A DNA stretch of 64,000 bases, from the NCBI RefSeq assembly GCF_009741735.1, contig NZ_WHOH01000001.1, positions 1,302,001 to 1,366,000 of the forward strand, given 5' to 3'. Below the pieces are notes generated by a model. It was not told where the DNA came from. It was given only the letters and a program-made list of their open reading frames with translations, and made no database searches. Of this stretch, positions 21,552 through 30,979 are shown one piece after another (the stretch's first letter is position 1; the number at the start of each line of letters is the position of its first letter). The position numbers were made by a program, and so were the translations under genes. The DNA comes from Lentibacillus sp. JNUCC-1. GTDB taxonomy: Bacteria > Bacillota > Bacilli > Bacillales > Amphibacillaceae.

Positions 21552-22454
21552 CTATTTATCTGATTTAGGGTTTAATGCATCTTTGAGCCCTTCACCGATA
21601 AAGTTAATAGATAATATTGTAATAACAATGGCCATAGCTGGTGGAATCCATATCCAAGGCTTGTCCTGCAAAACATCCGGTTCATTAGCTGAAGACAGCA
21701 TGTTGCCCCAGCTTGGAACTTCTTGCGGGACACCAAAGCCAAGATAACTCAAACCAGCTTCGGCAACAATCATGCCGGCAAATGTTAATGTTGCCTGCAC
21801 AATAATTGTCGACAAAACATTCGGCAATAAATGTCTTGTAATGATTTTAGATGATGGCGTTCCGATTGACTCAGCCGCCAAAATATACTCATTTTCTTTT
21901 TCAGCCAGTATTTTACTTCGGACAATACGTGCTATACCACCCCAACTGAGGCCACTGATAACGACTATCAGTACCCACACACCACTTACTTGTCCAAATA
22001 AAAGGGTGTTTAAGACAATAACGAATACTAGAAATGGGAAATTCAATACAAAGTCGGTAAAGCGCATTAAAGCACTATCAACAAAGCCGCCAAAATATCC
22101 GGCAATCGATCCGATCAATGTACCAAATACGATAACGAGGGCTGTAACCGACAAACCAACTGTCAAAGATACCCTTCCGCCATACAGAAGTCTTGTATAA
22201 ACATCCCTTCCACTTTTGTCGGTTCCAAGCCAATGATCAGAGGAAGGTGTGAGAGAAGTTTCACCAATATTGACACGAGATATATCGATTGTCGTAATAT
22301 ATGGGGCCAGAAAAGATATGACAATAACGAAGATCAGGAAGAAAGAACTGATCATTGCCAGTTTGTTGGTTAAATATTTTCTTCTGGCTATCGCCCATGG
22401 TGATGTGTTTTGCTTTTTTTTCGGCTGTTCTATAGTTGCTTGTTCCATATTCAC
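21552..22454 (-). CDS. oppC: oligopeptide ABC transporter permease OppC/DppC
   Basis: The second membrane subunit of a peptide importer. The 300-residue protein begins with a hydrophilic region rich in Lys and Gln, then a first membrane segment (about 28-50), the OppC N-terminal domain with SSDHWLGTDKSGRDV, and five more segments. The EAA loop is EYILAAESIGTPSSKIITRHLLP, where ABC ATPases dock. The start is GTG at 22454, or ATG at 22448 with GGAGGAG upstream. It is the last gene of the five-gene opp operon. Confidence 0.93.
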   Translation of the reverse strand: MNMEQATIEQPKKKQNTSPWAIARRKYLTNKLAMISSFFLIFVIVISFLAPYITTIDISRVNIGETSLTPSSDHWLGTDKSGRDVYTRLLYGGRVSLTVGLSVTALVIVFGTLIGSIAGYFGGFVDSALMRFTDFVLNFPFLVFVIVLNTLLFGQVSGVWVLIVVISGLSWGGIARIVRSKILAEKENEYILAAESIGTPSSKIITRHLLPNVLSTIIVQATLTFAGMIVAEAGLSYLGFGVPQEVPSWGNMLSSANEPDVLQDKPWIWIPPAMAIVITILSINFIGEGLKDALNPKSDK

Positions 22455-22469
22455 GTTCTCCTCCCTCCC

Positions 22470-23435
22470 TTAGTCCAATCGAATCCGTGGGTCAACTATT
22501 CCATAGAGAATATCTGCTACAAGGTTCCCGACTAAAACAAGCACGGAAAACATCATTGTAATGGCCATAACAACCGAATAGTCTCTGGAGTTTACTGAGT
22601 TAACGAATAGTTGTCCAATACCAGGATACGTAAAAATGGTCTCAGTGATAACTGCCCCGCCGATAATCGAGACGATATCAAAACCGAGAAATGTGACCAA
22701 AGGGATAATGGAATTACGCAAAATATGAACGTTATAGATTTTCGTACGCTTAGTGCCCTTTGCTCTTGCAGTCCGGACAAAGTCTTTTCTGCTGTTTTCA
22801 ATGATGTCATTTCTTAAGAACTGAGTATAGGTTGCTGTACCCAATGCACCAAGTACAATTGCTGGCAATATAACATGGTGTAGTCTGCTCAACCAATAAT
22901 CGAGCGTACCATTCTGAACCATTATGTCGACAGAACCGTTGGACGGGAACCATCCTAGCTGGAACGAAAAGATATAAATGGCAAAAACGGCTGCTACAAA
23001 AGATGGGATCGCAAGGCCAAGATAGTTTAACCCACCTATAGCATGATCACCAATCGTGTACGGCTTTCGTCCGGCATAAATACCCATGATAAAAGCGAGT
23101 ATATACGTAATGACAAGAGACATTATCCCAAGAAATATCGTGTTAGGCAGTTTCTCCTTTAAAAGATCGAGTACTGGCATTTTGTATTTGACGGACTTTC
23201 CAAAATCGCCTTGTACAAAGCCACCGACCCAGTCTATGTACTGCTGATAAATAGGATCATTATAACCCAGCTTTTCACGCATTTCTTCAATGTATTCCGG
23301 GTCAGAGTTCTGTGGATCAATCTCTCCACCAAGGGCATCCCCTGGCATCATTTTTGCCAGGGTGAATACCACGATGGAGACAAGGAATAACATTGGAATC
23401 ATGCCCAGTATTCTTCTGAGGGTGTATTTCAACAT
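22470..23435 (-). CDS. oppB: oligopeptide ABC transporter permease OppB/DppB
   Basis: The first membrane subunit of the importer, 321 residues with six predicted segments. It opens with the family signature LRRILGMIPMLFLVSIVVFTL followed by the MMPGDA loop, and contains the coupling loop DFVRTARAKGTKRTKIYNVH and the C-terminal ILYGIVDPRIRLD. The ATG at 23435 has AAGGAG nine bases upstream. It lies between oppA and oppC on the same strand with short spacers. Confidence 0.94.
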   Translation of the reverse strand: MLKYTLRRILGMIPMLFLVSIVVFTLAKMMPGDALGGEIDPQNSDPEYIEEMREKLGYNDPIYQQYIDWVGGFVQGDFGKSVKYKMPVLDLLKEKLPNTIFLGIMSLVITYILAFIMGIYAGRKPYTIGDHAIGGLNYLGLAIPSFVAAVFAIYIFSFQLGWFPSNGSVDIMVQNGTLDYWLSRLHHVILPAIVLGALGTATYTQFLRNDIIENSRKDFVRTARAKGTKRTKIYNVHILRNSIIPLVTFLGFDIVSIIGGAVITETIFTYPGIGQLFVNSVNSRDYSVVMAITMMFSVLVLVGNLVADILYGIVDPRIRLD

Positions 23436-23481
23436 AATGCAATACTCCTTATCTAGTACGTCGCAACTGCTTCGTAATCAA

Positions 23482-25224
23482 TTAGTCTTGCTTAACCCAC
23501 CACTCATGCGGGCTGTTTGTTCCGGATAGATCCATTTCCACACCTTGGAGACGTTTGCTTGTAGCCATAACTTCTTCAAGTTCAGAAATTGGGATCATTG
23601 GAACATGTTCGTTGATGTTTTGCTGCCATTCAACATAAAGTTCTTTACGCTTATCCTGGTCAGTGCCAACAACATCCATATCAAGTGCATCTTCCATCAG
23701 CTGGTCGTTTTTCTCATTTACCCAGCGTGGGAAGTTCCACAGAGCATCTGAATGCCAAAGTGCTGTCGGATCTGGATCTGCACCTGTAGACCAGCCGCCG
23801 AAGAAGACTTCCATACCTTCGTCTGCTTCTTCAAGCAAGTCGTAATACAGACCAGAGTCTGTCATTTCAAGCTTTGTCTTAAGACCTACATCTTCCCAAA
23901 ACTGCGTGATCGATTTTGCACGTGTTTCAAACGTTGGGTTGTTTGTTGCATAGTGACTGAACTTCACGACAAATTCTTCACCGTCTGGATCTTCACGCCA
24001 GCCGTCGTCGTTCGTGTCAACATAGCCTGCATCATCAAGCATTTCTTTAGCTAGTTCTGGGTCATACTCGAAATGGTTTTCGAGGTCAGAATCATCTGCT
24101 GCAATCCAGTGTGCAGATGGTACTGGACGGTTGATTGGTGAACCAAGTCCAAAGAAGAACTCGTCGTTCCAAGCTTGACGGTCAATAGCGTGTGCCATAG
24201 CTGTACGCAATTCTTCATTCTGATACTTCTCAAAGTCCATTGTAGCTGTTTCGCCGTCATAGCTTCCGAGACGGAAACCAATGTAGTAATAGCTTACGCC
24301 AGGTGCTTTGAGTACTTCAACATTATCCAAAGCATCAATTTCTTCATAGTTGCTTGGGTGGAAAGAAGTCATGTCAAGATCTTCGTTTTTCAGTTCACCG
24401 ATTACGAGACTTGGATCAATAACTTTCAAAACAACACCGTCGAGATGTGGCTTACCTTGCCAGTAGTCTTCAAACGCTTCAAACTGAACGGATTCGCCGG
24501 GAACAATCTTGGTAACTTTGAATGGACCTGTACCTACAGGGTTTTCACGAACCTGTGGTGAAGAAGACATATCTGCAACTTCAACACCTTCAAATTCTTT
24601 TTCAGACATTGGGTATGTCCAAAGGTTTTCCAAGTTGTTTACGCGTGGCTGATCAAACGTAATTTCAATTTCATAGTCACTCACAACATTTATACCGGAA
24701 ATGCTATCTGCTTCTCCATCACGGAAGGCCTTAGCACCTTCAATTGTTTGAACGTTTGCCCAACGTGGACCATCATAGTCAGGGTGTGAAATGGTTTCAA
24801 GTGCAAACACCCAGTCATTAACAGTCAGTTCTTCACCGTTGTGCCATTTAACGCCTTCTTGGAATGTAAATGTATAATGCTGATTGTCATCAGTTTCCCA
24901 GTCAGCAATATGTGGCTGAGGTTTTAATTCATCATCATATGTGATTAAACCGTCATCGAAAAAGTCAATAACCTCGGCGTCAGTAGCTGTGCCGTAGAAG
25001 TTAATGTTGTAGATACCATCTGGTTCAGTGTCAAGTGCGTACACCATTGTGCCGCCTTCCTGAGGTCCGGATGCTTCTTCACCGCCATTGTCATTTCCAC
25101 CGTTGTCTGAACCGCCATCATTTCCACCGCTATTGCCGCCTGTATCATCTGAGTCTGAACAAGCTGCAAGCATCAGTGTCAAAGAAAACATTAATACTAA
25201 TAAAACCAATAGCTTTTTCTTCAA
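23482..25224 (-). CDS. oppA: oligopeptide-binding lipoprotein OppA
   Basis: The extracellular solute-binding protein of the importer (SBP family 5), lipid-anchored to the membrane. The lipobox LMLAAC is followed by a Gly/Asn/Asp-rich tether (about 25-50), then the domain containing EDYWQGKPHLDGVVLKV and the acidic substrate-binding lobes. The very acidic composition fits a salt-adapted host. AAGGGGG precedes two adjacent TTG codons; I take the second (25224, 580 residues), and TTG at 25227 is equally possible. The ATG codons at 25266 overlap oppF and have no ribosome binding site. Confidence 0.93.
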   Translation of the reverse strand: MKKKLLVLLVLMFSLTLMLAACSDSDDTGGNSGGNDGGSDNGGNDNGGEEASGPQEGGTMVYALDTEPDGIYNINFYGTATDAEVIDFFDDGLITYDDELKPQPHIADWETDDNQHYTFTFQEGVKWHNGEELTVNDWVFALETISHPDYDGPRWANVQTIEGAKAFRDGEADSISGINVVSDYEIEITFDQPRVNNLENLWTYPMSEKEFEGVEVADMSSSPQVRENPVGTGPFKVTKIVPGESVQFEAFEDYWQGKPHLDGVVLKVIDPSLVIGELKNEDLDMTSFHPSNYEEIDALDNVEVLKAPGVSYYYIGFRLGSYDGETATMDFEKYQNEELRTAMAHAIDRQAWNDEFFFGLGSPINRPVPSAHWIAADDSDLENHFEYDPELAKEMLDDAGYVDTNDDGWREDPDGEEFVVKFSHYATNNPTFETRAKSITQFWEDVGLKTKLEMTDSGLYYDLLEEADEGMEVFFGGWSTGADPDPTALWHSDALWNFPRWVNEKNDQLMEDALDMDVVGTDQDKRKELYVEWQQNINEHVPMIPISELEEVMATSKRLQGVEMDLSGTNSPHEWWVKQD

Positions 25225-25252
25225 CAAAATTTCCCCCTTAATTGTTATAAAT

Positions 25253-26275
25253 TTATTCCTCATCATACAGTAAACATGCGACTTCGTGGTTCGGCCTCAC
25301 CTCCTTTAATTGAGGCACGATTTCCTTACACTTCGGCATCGCGACCGGACACCTTGTGTGGAAGACGCACCCTGAAGGCGGATTTTCCGGACTTGGAACA
25401 TCACCTTTTAAGATAACCCGCTCTTTCTTCTTAGTCGGATCCGGCTCAGGAATCGCAGAGGTTAGAGCCTGTGTATAGGGGTGGAGCGGTTCTCTGTATA
25501 CTGCTTCGTTAGAACCAACTTCCACCAAATGCCCTAAGTACATAACGCCAATTCTGTCACTCACATGTTTTACAACGCTCAAATCGTGTGCAATGAATAA
25601 ATATGTCAGATTGAATTCTTCCTGCAAATCCTGAAGCAAATTCAGTACCTGTGATTGAATAGATACGTCCAAGGCACTTACAGGTTCATCTGCAATAATG
25701 AGTTTCGGATTAACGGCGAGTGCTCGGGCGATACCGATCCGCTGACGCTGACCACCTGAGAACTCATGTGGGTATTTATAATAATCCGTATCTCTGAGTC
25801 CCACACGTACCAATAATTCTTTTATTTCTTCTTTAAGTTGTTTGCTAGATTTGTTGGTGAAGTTACGAAGTGGTTCATCGACGATGTGGCCGACCATCAT
25901 TTTCGTATTCAAGGATGCATATGGATCCTGGAACACCATCTGGAAATTCTGTCTGAATTTTCGCAGGCGCGTTCCACGCAACCTTGTGATGTCTTCGCCT
26001 TCAAATAGAATTTCACCATCAGTTGGGCTGGTCAGACGCAGAATTGTTCTGCCGGTTGTTGACTTGCCACAGCCCGATTCACCTACAAGCCCGAATGTTT
26101 CACCTTTTTTCAAGGTCAGCGAAACATTGTCAACTGCCTTAACATCTCCTACTTTTCGCTTGAAGAAACCAGCTGTTACAGGGAAATATTTTTTTAAATT
26201 CTTCACTTCAAGCAAAACATCTGAATCTGTTTTTGCCTGATTGCTTGATTGTTCCATTACTGTCTGTTCACTCAT
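25253..26275 (-). CDS. oppF: oligopeptide ABC transporter ATP-binding protein OppF/DppF
   Basis: One of two ATPases that power the importer. The 340-residue protein has Walker [10 protein letters not shown], the signature [15 protein letters not shown], Walker [13 protein letters not shown] and the C-terminal oligopeptide-transporter extension with a cysteine cluster (CVFHTRCPVAMPKC) that binds an iron-sulfur cluster in related DppD/DppF proteins. The ATG at 26275 overlaps the oppD stop as ATGA and has AAGGAGG upstream; the longer frame upstream lies within oppD and is not used. Confidence 0.95.
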   Translation of the reverse strand: MSEQTVMEQSSNQAKTDSDVLLEVKNLKKYFPVTAGFFKRKVGDVKAVDNVSLTLKKGETFGLVGESGCGKSTTGRTILRLTSPTDGEILFEGEDITRLRGTRLRKFRQNFQMVFQDPYASLNTKMMVGHIVDEPLRNFTNKSSKQLKEEIKELLVRVGLRDTDYYKYPHEFSGGQRQRIGIARALAVNPKLIIADEPVSALDVSIQSQVLNLLQDLQEEFNLTYLFIAHDLSVVKHVSDRIGVMYLGHLVEVGSNEAVYREPLHPYTQALTSAIPEPDPTKKKERVILKGDVPSPENPPSGCVFHTRCPVAMPKCKEIVPQLKEVRPNHEVACLLYDEE

Positions 26276-27300
26276 CGTACGGCTGCCTCCTTGTGCTCTG
26301 GATGATCCTCTGGATAGCTTTCTTTGTTGAGAAGGCATCTTGCAAAGTGTCCGTCTGCAACTTCAGCGAGTTGTGGTGTTACTTTTTTACAATCACCAAA
26401 CGCCATCGGGCAACGATCGGCAAATCGGCATCCAACCTGTGGCATATTTTCTATAGAAGGCACGATGCCGCCAATTGTGTTCAGCCTGTCTTGTTTTTGA
26501 TCCATTTTCGGGATACTCGCGAGCAGTGATTCAGTGTATGGGTGTTTCGGATTAGCAAATAATTCCGTCACTTCAGCGTCTTCGACAACTTCCCCGGCAT
26601 ACATGACGACGACTTTGTCTGCTACCTCTGCCACAACACCGAGATCATGCGTGATAAGCATAATAGCCATATTTGAGTTTTCCTGAATTTGATTCAATAA
26701 ATCTAGAATCTGTGCTTGCACTGTTACATCAAGTGCAGTCGTTGGTTCATCCGCTATCAGCAGTTTAGGATGCAGCGCAATTGCCATGGCGATCATGACA
26801 CGCTGTCTCATTCCGCCTGAAAGCTGATGCGGGTATTCATCTATAATTGCTTCCGGACGTGAGATTCCAACTTCTTTCATCAACTCTATGGATCTCTCAC
26901 GCGCTTCTTTTTTATTCATTTTGGTATGATTAAACAAAACTTCCTGCAGTTGATAACCAATCGTAAACACTGGGTTTAAAGCTGTCATTGGCTCTTGGAA
27001 GATCATGGCGATGTCTTTTCCGCGCACTTTGTTCATTTGCTTATCTGTTTTTTGGATGAGGTTTTCCCCTTCAAACAGAATTTCTCCACCATCGATCTTT
27101 GAAATTAATTCCGGAAGCAGCTGCATAATTGACAGAGACATAACACTCTTACCACACCCTGATTCGCCTACAACGCAGACAACCTCTTTCGGTTTGACTT
27201 CGAAGCTGACATCTGACACGGCGTGATGCAGTTCACCCTCTATGTAGAAACCTGTCTTTAGATTTTTAACCTGGAGCAGATCTTTCTCTTGTTGTGACAA
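26272..27300 (-). CDS. oppD: oligopeptide ABC transporter ATP-binding protein OppD/DppD
   Basis: The first gene of the peptide-import operon, 342 residues. Walker A is GESGCGKSV, the signature is [15 protein letters not shown], Walker B is [12 protein letters not shown], and the oligo_HPY tail includes [14 protein letters not shown] with the expected cysteines. The start is TTG at 27300, eight bases after AAGGGGG. Operon order oppD-oppF-oppA-oppB-oppC places the ATPases first, a common Bacillaceae arrangement for dipeptide or oligopeptide importers; the exact substrate size class is not resolved. Confidence 0.95.
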   Translation of the reverse strand: MSQQEKDLLQVKNLKTGFYIEGELHHAVSDVSFEVKPKEVVCVVGESGCGKSVMSLSIMQLLPELISKIDGGEILFEGENLIQKTDKQMNKVRGKDIAMIFQEPMTALNPVFTIGYQLQEVLFNHTKMNKKEARERSIELMKEVGISRPEAIIDEYPHQLSGGMRQRVMIAMAIALHPKLLIADEPTTALDVTVQAQILDLLNQIQENSNMAIMLITHDLGVVAEVADKVVVMYAGEVVEDAEVTELFANPKHPYTESLLASIPKMDQKQDRLNTIGGIVPSIENMPQVGCRFADRCPMAFGDCKKVTPQLAEVADGHFARCLLNKESYPEDHPEHKEAAVR

Positions 27301-27645
27301 CTGCTCTTCCCCCTTCGAGAATTAAAATATTCTAACATATCAAGTAAAAAAATAAACAATTTATGTTCATTGCTATTTGATAATATTCAAACAAATTTGT
27401 ATTTGATAGTTTAAATTATATAATATACTGAGCTGTAACACAAGGCTTTTTTGTAACTTATTTGCAATAATTGAGTTAAAAGGCTGGATATATTTGGCCT
27501 ATTTAGTCATAAAACCTTATATTCCGATATACCCAGCCATCTTCTTTAATGCTTATCTCGCTTTCGATAATATTCTGCATTATACTATATTCTATTGATA
27601 TTGCAACTTTGTTTTTTTACAGGACATAGGAACCATTGTTTTGTT
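27301..27645 (-). promoter_or_regulatory. AT-rich spacer upstream of the opp operon with weak promoter
   Basis: No gene is visible. A TGtTAGAAT extended -10 (27334-27329) lies about 30 bp before oppD with only a poor -35. The region 27355-27430 is very AT-rich with short palindromes such as AAACAAATTTGT. The GGCTGG...CCAGCC hairpin at 27482-27538 belongs to the DUF1002 gene upstream. Confidence 0.4.
27482..27538 (-). terminator. probable terminator of the DUF1002 gene
   Basis: On the minus strand GGCTGG(G)TATAT pairs with ATATATCCAGCC across a long loop and is followed by TTTT, about 108 bp past the stop codon. Confidence 0.5.
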
Positions 27646-28562
27646 CTATTCAGATCCCAATAACCCGCCAAAGAAATCGCCAATAGAGTTAAACAAATCG
27701 CTGAAAAAGTTACCGACCTTCTCCCAAAAGCCTGCGTCCAGACCCAGTTCATCCATTTTATCTTTTACCGTATTGGCAATATCCTGAAGCTGCTCCTTAA
27801 CCTGGTCAAAATCGATGTTCAGATTCCTCATTTTCTCAAACAAGTCGATCAACATCTGTTTGTCGGCGTCCGACAGGGAAATGTCCAGTTTCTTCAATTG
27901 CTCATTGACAATCTGTTCTACATCTTCTTTTGTGGCCGGCTTATTTTCCGAGATGGCTTGTTTAATTTCTGTCAGCAACTGGCTGACTTCTTCTTGACTA
28001 AGGTTGCTATCGTTAACAAGATCCGTCGCCACGCCCAACTCTTCATTAGCGAGCTCCATGCGTTCTTTATCAAGTTGTGCGCCTTCCGCGTCATAGGCTT
28101 TATATATGCCTGTAAGAGCAGAATGACCGGTAACTTTCACCGGAGATGCTACGGCAACTGTTGCATTCTCGACACCTGCCGTAAGTAAAGCATTGGCATA
28201 CATATCTGATGTTACTTGGGTGATCTTATCTGGTGTCACAACGTTAATATCGATCCCGTGTCCCTTTTCTTCCCAGACAATTTTAACGGAAGAATACATA
28301 TTCGCAGCAGGGTTGCCCCGATATACTTGGCCAAATCTTCCCCTGTAGCACTGTGTTCTTCAACCTTTTGATCGTCCGGCACTTCAAGCAGTTTTTTCGT
28401 TTCATTAATCTGGGCATCGCTCAAATTACCGCCATACACCACAATCGGTACCCCGCGCTTTTCATCTATGACTTTATCATCCGCCTGGACAGGTAAGGCT
28501 GCCATTAATATAAGCAGCACCGTCATTAGTCCGAACACACTTTTGCTGAATAGCTTTTGCAT
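27646..28562 (-). CDS. secreted DUF1002-family protein, one frameshift
   Basis: Function unknown. A signal peptide (MQKLFSKSVFGLMTVLLILM, cleavage after PVQA) leads to a DUF1002 domain: VVYGGNLSDAQINETKKLL, EEKGHGIDINVVTPDKITQV, YANALLTAGVENATVAVASP. A C-terminal helical region rich in Glu/Lys ends in a Gly/Phe tail. The frame breaks in a G4 run at 28316-28319; one added G restores KYIGGNPAANMYSSVKIVWE and 305 residues. The ATG at 28562 sits nine bases after AAAGGA. Divergent from the MFS gene at 28.8 kb. Confidence 0.82.
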
Positions 28563-28807
28563 AGCCACCATTCCTTTCAAATAGGTAAGTCTCTTACCAT
28601 CATATGCTTTGGTTTGGACAATCATTAAGCTGGCTTTCATATATTATAGCGTATTTGGACAAGATATCCATAATTGCTTTTGGTGACCACTATATACCAT
28701 ACGCCACTATGCAAGCAAAATCCTTTATTCCAGGGAAAAAATACGTTATATTTAGGGTAACGAAGTATTTTTCGAAAGAAGGGTCTGCAATCGACGATTC
28801 TAATAAT

Positions 28808-30028
28808 ATGATTAAACGTAATTTGGCAATCATGTGGTTTGCCAACTTTTTTATTGCCGGAAGCATGACAATGGTCCTCCCGTTTATCTCTTTGTATATC
28901 CAGGAATTTGGCGATTTCTCAGACGCTTATGTGCAAAGTTGGTCAGGGTGGATTTTTGGAATTACTTTTGTATCGGCATTTATTTTTTCACCGATATGGG
29001 GACGTTTCGGTGATCGGTTTGGACGTAAAAAGATATTAATGATCTCGGCTGTCGGCCTTGGAATCTCCATTATGCTTATGGGCTTTGCAACTTCCGTAAT
29101 GCAGCTGTTTATCCTCCGGTTGATTATGGGCGTGTTTACTGGGTTTATCCCGACATCACAAGCGTTTATTTCGACACAAACACCGAAACACATTGCTGGC
29201 AGAGTTCTAGGGACTCTTCAAACAGGAAGTATTACTGGAACACTCATGGGCCCGATGCTTGGTGGTGTTTTAGCAGATCTATTCTCATACAGTGACACCT
29301 TCAAGTGGACATCTTTCACAGTATTTCTCTCTGCTGCCATTGTGACGATTGGGATTAGAGAACTGAAGAAAACGCCTGAGGATGATGAAGTATCTAAAGT
29401 CTATTCAAGTAAAGAGGTCATCAAGCATATTACAGGACACCCCGTCCTCTTAATTGTGATGATCGTCTCTGTTCTGGTACAAGTGGCGCATTTCAGTGTT
29501 CAGCCGATTTTATCATTATATGTTGCTGAACTGCACGGACCTGAGAGTATCGCCTTTTTCTCAGGAATTGCCTTTTCAGCTGCGGGTCTCGGCAACCTTT
29601 TGATGACCCGGAAGTGGGGTAAACTTGGAGATAAGGTTGGATACATCAAAATCCTGATCATTCTATTGTTTATGGCCGGTATTGTGTACTTTCCCGGGGG
29701 CTTTGTCACCTCAATTTGGCAGCTCGTCATACTGCGCTTTTTGCTCGGTGTATCTATTGGTGGAATTATTCCTGTCAGGGTCGCTTATATCCGGCAGGAA
29801 GCACCGCTTGCCATGCAAGGTGAAGTGCTTGGTTACAATACGAGTCTCCGTTTTCTCGGGAACGTTATTGGCCCGGCTCTTGGGGGAATGCTTTCCGGGT
29901 TCTTCGGAATTTCGTCTGTCTTCTTCGTAACCAGCGCATTACTCATTCTTGCCGGCATCATCATGCTTCACGCTTGGTACAAACACGAATACGCCGGACA
30001 CAAATCAATGTCAAAAGTGCGAACCTAG
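28808..30028 (+). CDS. MFS multidrug-type exporter (MdtG/YfkF-like)
   Basis: A 12-helix major facilitator superfamily transporter of about 406 residues. The loop 2-3 motif reads GRFGDRFGRKKIL and the duplicated motif after helix 8 reads GKLGDKVGYIKIL; LGTLQTGSITGTLMGPMLGG is the antiporter motif C. These indicate a proton-coupled drug exporter of the DHA1 type. The ATG at 28808 is chosen from the family N-terminus (short MIKRNLAIMW then helix 1); no clear ribosome binding site precedes it, and the frame is open upstream to 28604. A perfect palindrome (CTAGTCTTTTAACAAAAGACTAG-like) overlaps the stop codon. Confidence 0.85.
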   Translation: MIKRNLAIMWFANFFIAGSMTMVLPFISLYIQEFGDFSDAYVQSWSGWIFGITFVSAFIFSPIWGRFGDRFGRKKILMISAVGLGISIMLMGFATSVMQLFILRLIMGVFTGFIPTSQAFISTQTPKHIAGRVLGTLQTGSITGTLMGPMLGGVLADLFSYSDTFKWTSFTVFLSAAIVTIGIRELKKTPEDDEVSKVYSSKEVIKHITGHPVLLIVMIVSVLVQVAHFSVQPILSLYVAELHGPESIAFFSGIAFSAAGLGNLLMTRKWGKLGDKVGYIKILIILLFMAGIVYFPGGFVTSIWQLVILRFLLGVSIGGIIPVRVAYIRQEAPLAMQGEVLGYNTSLRFLGNVIGPALGGMLSGFFGISSVFFVTSALLILAGIIMLHAWYKHEYAGHKSMSKVRT

Positions 30029-30070
30029 TCTTTTAACAAAAGACTAGGACGAAAGAAATTCAACCATAGA

Positions 30071-30115
30071 AAACCCGAACAACTCCATTTCACAATGGAT
30101 CATTGCTCGGGTTTT
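30071..30115. terminator. terminator after the MFS gene
   Basis: AAACCCGA and TCGGGTTTTT flank a loop that itself contains TCCATT/AATGGA, giving an extended hairpin with T-tail. Confidence 0.85.
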
Positions 30116-30123
30116 TATGATTT

Positions 30124-30222
30124 AGCGGAGGGAAAACACGGAGACTCCTCTGGGATGCAAAGCTTCGGTGAGACCCACAGCGCGCAGCGCCCACGGAAAG
30201 CGCAGTGTTTTCCCGGAGCGGT
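30124..30222 (+). repeat. repeat family A copy (short form)
   Basis: Forward copy with GGAGGGAAAACACGGAGACT at the left end and GCAGTGTTTTCCCGGAGCGG at the right, enclosing GGTGAGACCCACAGCGCGCAG. The inverted ends AAAACAC/GTGTTTT are intact. It sits between the MFS terminator and ridA. Confidence 0.8.
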
Positions 30223-30242
30223 ATCACAGACGCTCGTTTAGA

Positions 30243-30620
30243 TCAGCCGAGATATGCTACGACGTCCATTTCAACGAGGACGTTTTTCGGCAGGCGGCTG
30301 ACTTCTACTGTAGCACGTGCCGGATATGGTTTTTGCAAATAGCTTCCATAAATCTCATTCACCACTGCAAAGTCATCCATCGAATCAAGATAGATGGTGA
30401 ATTTAACCACTTTAGAAAAATCAGCACCAGCCTCTTCTAAAATAGATTTTAAATGACTGAGAACTTTGTTCGTCTGATTTTCAATTCCTTCGACAACATC
30501 TCCCGTATTTTCATCAAGTGGGATTTGGCCCGAAACATAGAGAAAGTCACCTGCTTTGATCGCCTGTGAATATGGTCCGATGGCTGCAGGGGCTTTATCT
30601 GAGTGTACTTGTTTAAGCAT
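30243..30620 (-). CDS. ridA: RidA family reactive enamine/imine deaminase (YabJ-like)
   Basis: Hydrolyses reactive 2-aminoacrylate and related enamines released by PLP enzymes, protecting cytosolic enzymes. The 125-residue trimer-forming protein shows the signature blocks AIGPYSQAIKAGDFLYVSGQIP, the catalytic arginine in YPARATVEVSRLPKNVLVEM, and DVVAYL at the end. AAGGAGG lies eight bases before the ATG at 30620. Confidence 0.95.
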   Translation of the reverse strand: MLKQVHSDKAPAAIGPYSQAIKAGDFLYVSGQIPLDENTGDVVEGIENQTNKVLSHLKSILEEAGADFSKVVKFTIYLDSMDDFAVVNEIYGSYLQKPYPARATVEVSRLPKNVLVEMDVVAYLG

Positions 30621-30818
30621 CTCTGGTCCTCCTTAAAGAATGTGTTTTTGGAATGCCGTTTCTATCATATCAAAATTCATTCACAAAAACTTATCATATG
30701 TTTATACTTTTGAATCATTTTTCAGAAAAGACGTGCATCATTTCTAAATTTGTGTATAATTGTTACAAGGACATTTTTTTAACATAATGTCAATTGTAAT
30801 ATTAGTAGCCAAATTCAC

Positions 30819-30847
30819 TTGACAATTTTATGAAAATTCCCTATCGT
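30819..30847 (+). promoter_or_regulatory. sigma-A-type promoter of the HTH regulator gene
   Basis: TTGACA (30819-30824) and TATCGT (30842-30847) are 17 bp apart. The region 30621-30818 between ridA and this promoter is AT-rich and holds nothing else that I can name. Confidence 0.6.
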
Positions 30848-30899
30848 GTCATTAACACCTCTGTAAAATAGAGTGTCCTTTATTATAAATTGGATAAAT

Positions 30900-30923
30900 A
30901 CCTGTAGCTAAGTACAGGTTTTT
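30900..30923 (+). terminator. leader hairpin with T-tract upstream of the HTH regulator gene
   Basis: ACCTGTA/TACAGGT with a 6-nt loop is followed by five T, lying between the promoter and the start codon at 30980. A second small hairpin (ACACCTCT/AGAGTGT) precedes it. This looks like an attenuator; I do not recognise a known riboswitch class. Confidence 0.6.
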
Positions 30924-30979
30924 ATATATAGAGAGAGCTTCACCACATCATATAAATTTTAATAGGAGGCAAAAAAACT

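Noticed and set aside
28604-28807. An N-terminal extension of the MFS exporter
   Set aside because: The extra residues do not resemble MFS leaders and overlap the promoter region of the divergent DUF1002 gene; the family start fits 28808 better.
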